A DNA stretch of 8,986 nt from Patescibacteria group bacterium. Lineage in GTDB: Bacteria > Patescibacteriota > Minisyncoccia > UBA9983. How positions within the stretch are numbered: position 1 is the first letter of the stretch; every line of letters starts with the position of its first letter. A model generated the notes under the pieces. That model ran no database searches. It worked only from the letters and a program-made list of their open reading frames with translations, and had not been told where the DNA came from. The stretch covers positions 1-8,986 of the forward strand of contig JAHJXC010000007.1 in NCBI GenBank assembly GCA_018827845.1, read 5' to 3'. This document shows, in pieces, positions 1 to 4,954 of this stretch. A program made the position numbers and the translations under genes.

Positions 1-148
1 CTATTAACTGGGTATTTCGCTCGAGGGTACGAATCTTATAAACGTCTTTTCTATAATCCTTAAAATTTAATTTCAAAACCGGCTCTATTTCATTTAAATA
101 GGAAATAATTTGTTTTATCTTTTTCTCAATAATTTCTTTATCGAGCAT
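1..148 (-). CDS. hepT: HepT-like HEPN toxin, N-terminal part only
   Basis: Partial gene cut by the left window edge. 49 codons are visible, beginning MLDKEIIEKKIKQIISYLNE. The stretch YRKDVYKIRTLERNTQ matches the start of DUF86/HepT proteins, where a conserved helix carries an LERxxQ-like pattern. HepT proteins are HEPN-fold ribonucleases that act as toxins; in the family the catalytic RX4-6H motif lies near the C-terminus, so here it is outside the window and activity cannot be judged. The start codon lies inside the end of the upstream mntA gene (11-base overlap), which suggests translational coupling. The identification rests on the N-terminal pattern plus the mntA neighbour; without the neighbour it would be weak. 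Confidence 0.75.
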   Translation of the reverse strand, partial: MLDKEIIEKKIKQIISYLNEIEPVLKLNFKDYRKDVYKIRTLERNTQLI

Positions 149-539
149 ATAAATTTTGAATTATGTACCTTTTGGTTAAATCTCTGAATTTTTTTGTATC
201 AAAATATTTTTTAAGGGCTGCTGCTTGAAATTTTTTAAATTCCAAAAAATTGCCCGCTAACAACCTGCCGTATTTTGCAATTTGCCGCATTAAAATAGGC
301 GATGTGTATAAAATTTCAATTAAGTCAATCTTTTCACTTTTTGTTTTAAATGCTTTTGCAATTTCGGATTGAATCTCCGAGTACTGTTTTAAACCAATTG
401 GAGAAGGTGATTTTATGGCGATATCAATATCGCTTGTTTTTTTAAATACTTCTTTCGCCGATGACCCAAAAAGGACAATAAAATCGAGGCTATATTTCTT
501 TCGCGCCGTTTTTATTTGATTTTTATTATATTCTAACAT
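138..539 (-). CDS. mntA: MntA-like minimal nucleotidyltransferase antitoxin
   Basis: A 133-residue minimal nucleotidyltransferase. The signature GS-X10-DXD is exact: G25 S26, then D37 and D39, with a likely third metal ligand D72 in EKIDLIEI. In characterised MntA-HepT pairs this enzyme transfers AMP to a tyrosine of HepT and so neutralises the RNase toxin. That activity is inferred here from the intact motif. The start at 539 is the only one that keeps the N-terminal helix before the first strand (DFIVLFGSS). It overlaps the following hepT by 11 bases. No Shine-Dalgarno precedes the start; a TATAAT hexamer ends 7 bases before the ATG, so the transcript may be leaderless. It is divergent from abiEi. 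Confidence 0.88.
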   Translation of the reverse strand: MLEYNKNQIKTARKKYSLDFIVLFGSSAKEVFKKTSDIDIAIKSPSPIGLKQYSEIQSEIAKAFKTKSEKIDLIEILYTSPILMRQIAKYGRLLAGNFLEFKKFQAAALKKYFDTKKFRDLTKRYIIQNLYAR

Positions 540-546
540 ATCTTTT

Positions 547-552
547 ATTATA
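547..552 (-). promoter_or_regulatory. Likely -10 box for leaderless mntA-hepT mRNA
   Basis: Read on the minus strand this is a perfect TATAAT. Only 7 bases separate it from the mntA ATG, which would put the transcription start at or next to the A of the start codon. No convincing -35 hexamer is seen about 17 bases upstream, so this is a suggestion from the -10 match and its spacing alone. Confidence 0.5.
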
Positions 553-675
553 CCTTATTATGCTTCTGCGCGGCTTTTTATTGCGCTCTTTAACCAAATC
601 AAGCATTGGTTATATTATACAATTAAATTGCAAATTTATAAAATATCCACAGATTAACTTGATTTAGAGTTTTAA

Positions 676-716
676 TTAACCTAAACTAAAGGTTAGAATT
701 ATTATTATGTTTAGTT
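676..716. promoter_or_regulatory. Inverted-repeat operator candidate upstream of abiEi
   Basis: Two overlapping inverted repeats lie just before abiEi: TAACC (677-681) with GGTTA (691-695), and AACTAAA (684-690) with TTTAGTT (710-716). A -10-like TATTAT occupies 703-708. Known AbiEi antitoxins repress their own promoter by binding inverted repeats through a winged helix, so this position fits an autoregulatory site. The repeats are short and AT-rich, so chance is a real alternative. Confidence 0.4.
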
Positions 717-723
717 CAAGATT

Positions 724-1302
724 ATGAAGAAAAAGGGAGTTTTAGATCTATTCCGGTTAAAAAACACCGTCTTTACCTTTAAAGATATATCTTTGATATT
801 GGCGGAAACAAACGAAGAAAAACTGTGCGCAAAAATAAATTATTTTGTAAAAAAAGGCGACCTTCATAGAATAAGAAAGGGTATTTATAGCAAAGATAAA
901 AATTACGACAAACTTGAACTGGCTGCCAAAATTTATACTCCTTCCTACATTAGCTTGGAAACAATTCTTTTTAAAGAAGGTGTGGTCTTCCAGTATTACC
1001 GCGATATTTTTATTTTAACATATCTTTCCCGTAAAATAGAATGCGATGGCCAGAGTTATAGCTATAAAAAAATTAAAGACAAGGTTTTAACAAACTCTTT
1101 AGGGATTGAAGAAAAAAATAACTATTATATTGCCTCAAAAGAAAGGGCCTTTTTAGATATTCTTTATTTTAATAAGAATTATCATTTTGACAATTTAAAA
1201 TCTATTGACTGGAACAAATGTTTTGAGATAATTAAAATCTATGAGAATCAGGCAATGGAAAAAAGGTTAAACTTTTATTATGCTGGACAAAAACATTCAT
1301 AA
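724..1302 (+). CDS. abiEi: AbiEi-family antitoxin / transcriptional regulator
   Basis: A 192-residue AbiEi-type antitoxin of a type IV toxin-antitoxin (abortive infection AbiE) pair. Residues about 1-57 form a winged-helix region; the wing reads GDLHRIRKGIY (45-55), the usual hallmark. The middle carries YISLETILFKEGV (75-87) and the end IASKERAFLDILYF (136-149), both recurrent patterns of the AbiEi antitoxin domain. In characterised systems the protein represses the operon and opposes the AbiEii toxin without tight complex formation. The 23-base overlap with abiEii supports co-translation. No Shine-Dalgarno precedes the ATG. A six-codon frame (707-727, MFSSRL) ends in TGA overlapping this ATG as ATGA, a possible coupling leader. 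Confidence 0.85.
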   Translation: MKKKGVLDLFRLKNTVFTFKDISLILAETNEEKLCAKINYFVKKGDLHRIRKGIYSKDKNYDKLELAAKIYTPSYISLETILFKEGVVFQYYRDIFILTYLSRKIECDGQSYSYKKIKDKVLTNSLGIEEKNNYYIASKERAFLDILYFNKNYHFDNLKSIDWNKCFEIIKIYENQAMEKRLNFYYAGQKHS

Positions 1303-1972
1303 AAATATCTTGCTTCAGATTCTTAAAGACATTTATAGCGACACTTCGCTTGGGCCGCTTTTGGGATTTAAGGGCGGCACAGCAGCGTTTCTTTTTTATA
1401 GCCTTAGCCGTTTTTCTGTTGATTTAGATTTTGACCTGATTGACGAGACTAAAGAAGATCATGTTTTTAAAAAACTGGAAAATATATTAAAAAATTACGG
1501 TGAAATTAAAGAGAAGTACAACAAAAGAAATACTGTTTTATTCATTCTGTCTTATTCAAAAGAAACGAGTAATATAAAGATAGAAATCAACAAAAGAAAT
1601 TTTGGCTCAAAATACGAGCTTAAAAACTATCTGGGGATTCCCATGCTCGTTATGAAAAAAGAAGATATGTTTGCCAATAAATTGGTTGCCGCAACTGAGC
1701 GCGGAAAAACCGCCAACCGCGACATATTTGATATTTGGTTTTTTCTTAAAAACAACTGGCAGATTAACAAGGAAATTGTTGAAAAAAGAACAAAAATGAG
1801 ATTTAAAAATTATCTTCAAAAAATTATCGGGTTTATTGAATCAATGCCTGAAAAAAGCATGCTGTCCGGCATGGGAGAATTGTTGGACCAAAAAACAAAG
1901 TCCTGGGTTAAAGAAAATCTTAAAAAAGATATTTTGTTTTTATTAAAAATAAAATCGCAGGAAGAAAAATAA
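1280..1972 (+). CDS. abiEii: AbiEii/AbiGii-family nucleotidyltransferase toxin
   Basis: A 230-residue nucleotidyltransferase-like toxin. Motif I is FKGGTAAF (29-37), followed by RFSVDLDFD (44-52) with the two metal-binding aspartates D48 and D50. An acidic residue on a following strand (IKIEI, E102) fits the third position. The downstream motif reads ANKLVAATERG...NRDIFDIWFFL (132-156), with K134, R147, D148 and D151 as expected for AbiEii. Homologous toxins (MenA/AbiEii) modify tRNA acceptor ends with nucleotides; that substrate is family knowledge and not visible here. All motifs are intact, so the toxin is probably functional. The ATG at 1280 lies inside abiEi. Its stop is 2 bases before the next gene. 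Confidence 0.9.
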   Translation: MLDKNIHKNILLQILKDIYSDTSLGPLLGFKGGTAAFLFYSLSRFSVDLDFDLIDETKEDHVFKKLENILKNYGEIKEKYNKRNTVLFILSYSKETSNIKIEINKRNFGSKYELKNYLGIPMLVMKKEDMFANKLVAATERGKTANRDIFDIWFFLKNNWQINKEIVEKRTKMRFKNYLQKIIGFIESMPEKSMLSGMGELLDQKTKSWVKENLKKDILFLLKIKSQEEK

Positions 1973-1974
1973 TT

Positions 1975-2784
1975 ATGGACGACCAGGCGAAAAAAGATTT
2001 GTTACTGGCTTTGGGCTTTTTGGTGCTTTTGTTTTTTGTCTGGCTTTTTTCAGGCGGTCCGTCAAGGCCTTCTTCCACCAGCGGTCCTTTTATAGGAACA
2101 TCCTTTAAACAAGCCGCTGAAAATTCAATTTATAAATATACAGCTAACTTATCTTTTGGTTCTAATGCCAAAAAATCCGACCTTCAAGAGGAATACATAG
2201 AAATATGGGCCTCTTCTAGCAATAAAGAACTGATAAATATTAGCAACTGGTCCCTGGAAAACCAAAATGGAATAAAAGTAAAAATAGGCCAAGCCAGCCA
2301 ATTGCCTTTTTTAGGAGAAATAAACCAGCAGCAGGATATTCTTCTTAATCCCGGAGACAAGGCTATAATTGTCACTGGACAAAGTCCCATTGGAACAAGT
2401 TTCCTAATAAACAAATGCATCGGTTATCTCAGCCAAATGCAGAATTTTATTCCTGCTCTAGCGCGCAACTGCCCTGATCCTGTAAAAGACGAGATGCTGC
2501 CAGCAAGTTTGGACAACAAATGCATTGATTACATAACTAGAGAGTTTAAACTATGCACTGCCTATATTACCCTGGCAGCAGAACTTTCCAGCAGCTGCAA
2601 GGAATATATAAATGAAAGACTAAATTATAACGGGTGCGCAAGATGGCATAAAAGAGATTCTAATTTTTACAAACCAGAATACAGAGTATACCTGAAAAGA
2701 AGCAGCGAGCTTTGGAACAATGACCACGAGAAAATTATTCTCTATGATGAAAACGGGGAAATTATTGACTGGAGCTCCTATTAA
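1975..2784 (+). CDS. Membrane-anchored lamin-tail-domain protein with Cys-rich insertion
   Basis: A 269-residue predicted exported protein. Residues 9-25 form one hydrophobic segment, either a signal anchor or an uncleaved signal; a Ser/Pro/Gly linker follows (26-40). Residues about 70-145 resemble the first part of a lamin-tail (LTD) beta-sandwich: EEYIEIWAS, INISNWSLEN, LNPGDKAIIVTG. The typical last LTD strands appear only at the C-terminus (EYRVYLKRSSELWNNDHEKI, then LYDENGEIIDWSSY). The 90 or so residues between them hold all six cysteines (C148, C166, C183, C194, C208, C221), enough for three disulfides. This looks like an insertion within the LTD fold. The role is unknown; LTDs in bacteria occur on secreted or surface proteins. 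It starts 2 bases after abiEii and so probably shares its transcript. Confidence 0.7.
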   Translation: MDDQAKKDLLLALGFLVLLFFVWLFSGGPSRPSSTSGPFIGTSFKQAAENSIYKYTANLSFGSNAKKSDLQEEYIEIWASSSNKELINISNWSLENQNGIKVKIGQASQLPFLGEINQQQDILLNPGDKAIIVTGQSPIGTSFLINKCIGYLSQMQNFIPALARNCPDPVKDEMLPASLDNKCIDYITREFKLCTAYITLAAELSSSCKEYINERLNYNGCARWHKRDSNFYKPEYRVYLKRSSELWNNDHEKIILYDENGEIIDWSSY

Positions 2785-2799
2785 ATATAATATTAAATC

Positions 2800-3156
2800 A
2801 TGCTAAGTATTTTCCCCGAGCTTTTTAATTATTCTTATCTGGCTCCTTTTCTTTTAAGGATTGCCCTGGCTCTTGTATTAATAAGAATAGGCTATCTTTC
2901 TTTCAAGAAAACTAACGACAAATGCCAGAAATCCATTGATATCACTCAGATAATTTCTGCTGTTTTTGTCGCCTTGGGATTGCTTACCCAAATCGCAGCT
3001 TTAGTAATTATGGCCATGATAGCAACCGAGGTTATCAAGGCAGGAATTCAAAAAATTCCTGTGGAAAGAAAAATTCTAAAATTTTTGATGTTTATTATTG
3101 CAGTTAGTTTAATGCTTTTAGGTCCGGGGTTGTTTGCCATAGACCTTCCTCTATAA
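2800..3156 (+). CDS. DoxX-like four-helix membrane protein
   Basis: A 118-residue hydrophobic protein with about four membrane helices: roughly 14-35, 48-62, 63-80 and 91-112. LLRIALALVLIRIGYLSF at the start, GLLTQIAALVIMAMIATEV in the middle and LLGPGLFAIDLP at the end are the places where DoxX-family proteins carry their conserved patterns; the GPG-F-x-D ending is characteristic. Function in this family is poorly defined; some members belong to quinone-linked or thiol-oxidising systems, but nothing in this sequence (a single Cys, C42) supports a specific redox role. It follows the lamin-tail gene by 15 bases and precedes the YkuK-like gene by 4, so it sits in the same apparent operon. Confidence 0.7.
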   Translation: MLSIFPELFNYSYLAPFLLRIALALVLIRIGYLSFKKTNDKCQKSIDITQIISAVFVALGLLTQIAALVIMAMIATEVIKAGIQKIPVERKILKFLMFIIAVSLMLLGPGLFAIDLPL

Positions 3157-3160
3157 AATT

Positions 3161-3709
3161 ATGAGGGACATAAAATTTTACAATGAAACATTGGGAAAAC
3201 ATATAAACTTTGACGAAGTGGTTGAAGAGATTATTAATTATGTTCACCATGATTCGGAATCAGAATATAAAATCACAGTGGGTACGGATTCCCAAGGATC
3301 AAACCACACGCATTTTGTTACGGCCATTGCTGTTTTAAGGGTGGGCAATGGCGGAAGATATTTTTGGACAAAATCAGAAAGAAAATTCTGCCCTACTTTG
3401 CGGGACAGAATTTATAAAGAAGCACTGCTATCAATCACCATGACCCAAGAATTGAGAAGCAAACTCAAGGACAAATTAGGCGAGGATCTTTTTTGGCCTG
3501 CCCGCAATGCTACCCTCCAGCAACTGCGTAGCTGTGGGAGGGTTGCAGGCGGGGATGATAAAATAAGCGTCCATATTGATGTGGGTAGGCGCGGAGCCAC
3601 TAGAGATTTTGTTGACACTGTGGTAGGAATGGTCAAAGGATATGGATTAGAAGCAGTTATAAAACCGGATGCCTTTGGCGCTTTTGTTTTGGCAGATCGT
3701 CATGTGTAA
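3161..3709 (+). CDS. YkuK/DUF458 RNase H-like protein carrying an in-frame palindromic insert
   Basis: A 182-residue protein of the YkuK (DUF458) RNase H-like family. Recognisable blocks are ITVGTDSQGSNHTHFVTAIAVLR (38-60), ISVHIDVGRRGATRDFVDTVVGMVKGYG (135-162) and IKPDAFGAFVLADRH (167-181). Acidic residues D43, D140, D170 and D179 are the candidate metal ligands. The family's biological substrate is not established. Residues about 112-130 (around RNATLQQLRSCGRVAGG) do not fit the family and are encoded by a GC-rich DNA palindrome at 3496-3550. The insert sits in a loop before the strand carrying D140, so the fold could survive. The preceding DoxX-like gene ends 4 bases upstream. Confidence 0.8.
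   Translation: MRDIKFYNETLGKHINFDEVVEEIINYVHHDSESEYKITVGTDSQGSNHTHFVTAIAVLRVGNGGRYFWTKSERKFCPTLRDRIYKEALLSITMTQELRSKLKDKLGEDLFWPARNATLQQLRSCGRVAGGDDKISVHIDVGRRGATRDFVDTVVGMVKGYGLEAVIKPDAFGAFVLADRHV
3496..3550. repeat. Palindromic element inserted in frame in the YkuK-like gene
   Basis: Nested inverted repeats: GCCTGC (3496-3501) with GCAGGC (3545-3550), ACCCTCC (3512-3518) with GGAGGGT (3537-3543), and CAGC (3518-3521) with GCTG (3531-3534) around a short loop. It is far more GC-rich than the surrounding gene and encodes the non-family residues 112-130. It resembles small palindromic elements that insert inside genes while keeping the frame. The exact ends are not certain. Confidence 0.65.
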
Positions 3710-3726
3710 ATTTTTTATCCGCCCGT

Positions 3727-3788
3727 AGCCCCGACGCTCCGACTTTACGTCGGAGGTCGGGGCCCCGACCGCGAAGCGCGTCGGGGCT
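3727..3788. repeat. GC-rich tandem double-hairpin element (REP/BIME-like)
   Basis: Two adjacent hairpins share the same arm. The first pairs CCCCGAC (3729-3735) plus CTCCGAC (3737-3743) with GTCGGAG (3749-3755) plus GTCGGGG (3756-3762), with one bulged G. The second pairs CCCCGAC (3763-3769) with GTCGGGG (3780-3786). The outer ends AGCCCCGACGC (3727-3737) and GCGTCGGGGCT (3778-3788) are also perfectly complementary, so the whole element can fold as one cruciform. No T-run follows on either strand, so it is not a standard intrinsic terminator. It fills most of the space between the YkuK-like and GIY-YIG genes. Confidence 0.8.
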
Positions 3789-3803
3789 CAGTAATAAAAA
3801 TAA

Positions 3804-4067
3804 ATGGCAATCGTATATATTTTAAGAAGTGCAAGGTATAAAAAGTTCTATATTGGAAGCACGATCGACTTGCAGGAAAGACTAAGTCATCACAAGAGAG
3901 GTTTTACGCCTTCAACAAAAAGATTGGGTGAATTAGATTTAGTTTTTTCACAAAAATACGCGACCTTAAAAGAAGCTAGGTCGGTGGAGAGAAAATTAAA
4001 GAAATTAAAAAGAAAGGATTATATTGAAAAAATAATAAAAGACGGGTTCATAAAGATCCACCCGTAG
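3804..4067 (+). CDS. GIY-YIG nuclease domain protein (UPF0213-like)
   Basis: An 87-residue single-domain GIY-YIG protein. The two halves of the motif are VYILRS (4-9) and FYIGST (15-20). R26, H30 and the catalytic-type glutamate E62 (ARSVERKLKKLK) are in the usual places, so the nuclease core is intact. Small stand-alone proteins of this type are common in bacteria; a DNA-cleaving role is expected from the fold but the physiological role is unknown. It begins 15 bases after the double-hairpin element with no Shine-Dalgarno. Its last three residues (IHP) and TAG stop overlap the 5' end of tRNA-Lys. The natural C-terminus may have been replaced when the gene and the tRNA came together. Confidence 0.88.
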   Translation: MAIVYILRSARYKKFYIGSTIDLQERLSHHKRGFTPSTKRLGELDLVFSQKYATLKEARSVERKLKKLKRKDYIEKIIKDGFIKIHP

Positions 4068-4130
4068 CTCAGTTGGTAGAGCAGTTGCCTTTTAAGCAAA
4101 CGGTCCCAGGTTCGAATCCTGGCGGGTGGA
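4058..4130 (+). tRNA. tRNA-Lys (anticodon UUU)
   Basis: A complete cloverleaf of 73 bases. The acceptor stem is CCACCCG (4058-4064) with CGGGTGG (4123-4129), perfectly paired, with discriminator A4130. The D arm is GCTC/GAGC with AGTTGGTA in the loop. The anticodon loop CTTTTAA (4089-4095) gives TTT at 4091-4093. The T arm is CCAGG-TTCGAAT-CCTGG. The anticodon stem has four pairs and one G-A mismatch at its outer end (4084 with 4100). CCA is not encoded (CAA follows), so it must be added by a nucleotidyltransferase. The first 10 bases overlap the end of the GIY-YIG gene. Confidence 0.97.
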
Positions 4131-4150
4131 CAAAAAGGATAAATTTGATA

Positions 4151-4213
4151 CGGGGTAAATGCCGCAGCTCCCTTGGGGTTTTTACCCCGCACCGAACTTG
4201 TTCTGGTGCGGGG
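4151..4213 (+). repeat. Two overlapping, mutually exclusive hairpins after tRNA-Lys
   Basis: Hairpin A pairs CGGGGTAAA (4151-4159) with TTTACCCCG (4181-4189). Hairpin B pairs CCCCGCACC (4185-4193) with GGTGCGGGG (4205-4213), extended by GAAC (4194-4197) with GTTC (4200-4203) after a one-base bulge. The two share bases 4185-4189, so both cannot form in full at once. No T-run follows hairpin B. This could be a dispersed repeat, a processing or termination structure for the tRNA transcript, or an attenuator-like switch; the sequence alone does not decide. Confidence 0.6.
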
Positions 4214-4233
4214 CGACTCCCTCCGGGCGGACA
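4212..4233. repeat. 22-bp direct repeat, copy 1 (left of TA cassette)
   Basis: Contains CGACTCCCTCCGGGCGGACA from 4214 on, preceded by GG. It is identical over 22 bases to the copy at 4955-4976. It directly continues hairpin B and lies 26 bases upstream of the cassette promoter. Confidence 0.85.
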
Positions 4234-4259
4234 CGATATTTTGTCCACACCTATCTCTG

Positions 4260-4288
4260 TTGACATACAATTAACCATTGTATATACT
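4260..4288 (+). promoter_or_regulatory. Sigma-70 promoter of the RelBE/YafQ-type cassette
   Basis: A perfect -35 TTGACA (4260-4265), a 17-base spacer and a -10 TATACT (4283-4288). The expected transcription start is near 4295, giving a leader of about 110 bases before the antitoxin start at 4404. This is the strongest promoter-like sequence seen in the window, and it immediately precedes the toxin-antitoxin genes. Confidence 0.75.
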
Positions 4289-4300
4289 TTAGATATATGA

Positions 4301-4405
4301 ATCCCGTTAGAAATTTCACCAATCTTATTTAAAAGATTAGGTAATGAATAATCTGGCGGGATGAATGGATTTATTAGATATTTTAATTTATATTTCTAAC
4401 GGGAT
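4301..4405. repeat. 14-bp perfect inverted repeat enclosing the antitoxin leader (MITE-like or riboregulatory)
   Basis: The arms ATCCCGTTAGAAAT (4301-4314) and ATTTCTAACGGGAT (4392-4405) are exactly complementary and enclose 77 bases. The interior holds a further hairpin, AATCTT (4321-4326) with AAGATT (4333-4338), and a second copy of CGGGATGAA (4357-4365; the other is 4400-4408). The right arm ends on the A and T of the antitoxin ATG (4404-4406). If transcribed from the promoter at 4260-4288, arm pairing would bury the start codon. The size and perfect ends also fit a miniature inverted-repeat element of 105 bases. No clear target-site duplication is visible beyond 2 bases (GA). Confidence 0.7.
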
Positions 4406-4679
4406 GAAAACTTTAATCAATATTAAAACCGACAAAGAGGTCAAAGAAAGCGCTCAGAAAATCGCTCAAGAGTTAGGGCTTTCCTTGAGCGCAATAATTA
4501 ATGCTTCTCTCAAACAACTTGTGAAGAACAGAGAAGTGTATTTTTCCGTTGCTCCGAGAATGACCCCTTATCTGGAAAACTTCATCAAAGAAGCGAAAAA
4601 AGATTATAAAGCCGGTAAAAATATTGCCGGGCCTTTTGCAACTGCGAAGGAGATGGATATATATCTGAATTCTCTATGA
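4404..4679 (+). CDS. RelB/DinJ-family antitoxin
   Basis: A 91-residue antitoxin of a type II toxin-antitoxin pair. The N-terminus MKTLINIKTDKEVKESAQKI with LGLSLSAIINASLKQLV is the ribbon-helix-helix pattern of RelB/DinJ proteins, which bind operator DNA as dimers; the C-terminal half (about 45-91) would wrap and block the toxin. An upstream in-frame ATG at 4365 would add 13 residues (MDLLDILIYISNG) with no family match, so 4404 is preferred. No Shine-Dalgarno is seen: GGG touches the ATG directly. The start codon lies in the right arm of the 14-base inverted repeat. The stop overlaps the toxin start as ATGA, implying coupled translation. Confidence 0.85.
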   Translation: MKTLINIKTDKEVKESAQKIAQELGLSLSAIINASLKQLVKNREVYFSVAPRMTPYLENFIKEAKKDYKAGKNIAGPFATAKEMDIYLNSL

Positions 4680-4936
4680 AAATTTTTCTTCATAAAAATT
4701 TTGCAAAAAAGTACAAAAAGCTTAATCAAAAAGAAAAAGAAAAATTTAAGAAGAAAAGAAATGTTTTTCTGCAAAATCCCTTTCATCCAATTCTCAACAA
4801 TCACGAACTGCATGGAAAATACAAAGGATGCAGAAGTATAAAAATAACGGCGGATTTGCGAGTAATTTACGAGGTTATTAAGAAAGATGTTGTTTTATTT
4901 TTAACCATAGATTCCCACAGCAATTTATATTCATAG
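4676..4936 (+). CDS. RelE/YafQ-family mRNA interferase toxin
   Basis: An 86-residue toxin of the RelE/ParE superfamily, closest in pattern to the RelE/StbE and YafQ types. The N-terminal helix pair is very lysine-rich (FAKKYKKLNQKEKEKFKKKR, 9-28). The diagnostic core follows: NPFHPILNNHELHGKYKGCRSIKITADLRVIYEV (34-67), then DVVLFLTIDSHSNLYS (71-86). Related toxins cut mRNA in the ribosomal A site using basic residues and a C-terminal His; H45, H81, R53 and R62 are candidate residues here. Length and ending (SHSNLYS) are complete. Its start overlaps the antitoxin stop by 4 bases. It converges on holA with a 40-base gap filled mostly by the second 22-base repeat. Confidence 0.88.
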   Translation: MKIFLHKNFAKKYKKLNQKEKEKFKKKRNVFLQNPFHPILNNHELHGKYKGCRSIKITADLRVIYEVIKKDVVLFLTIDSHSNLYS

Positions 4937-4954
4937 GCCGAGATCTTGCGCTTA

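Noticed and set aside
3727..3803. Rho-independent terminator after the YkuK-like gene
   Set aside because: The hairpins are strong but neither strand shows a T-run directly after the stem.
4073..4300. Open frames on both strands across tRNA-Lys and the hairpins, including one reading SARRESP from the 22-base repeat
   Set aside because: They run through a tRNA gene and palindromic repeats and have no family pattern; the shared peptide arises only because the repeat DNA is duplicated.
4365..4403. Longer antitoxin start at 4365
   Set aside because: The extra 13 residues match no RelB/DinJ feature and lie within the inverted-repeat leader; MKTLINIKTD from 4404 is the family-like start.
4301..4405. 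Invertible promoter switch between the 14-base inverted repeats
   Set aside because: The promoter lies outside the repeats and no invertase gene is in the window, so inversion would not obviously change expression.
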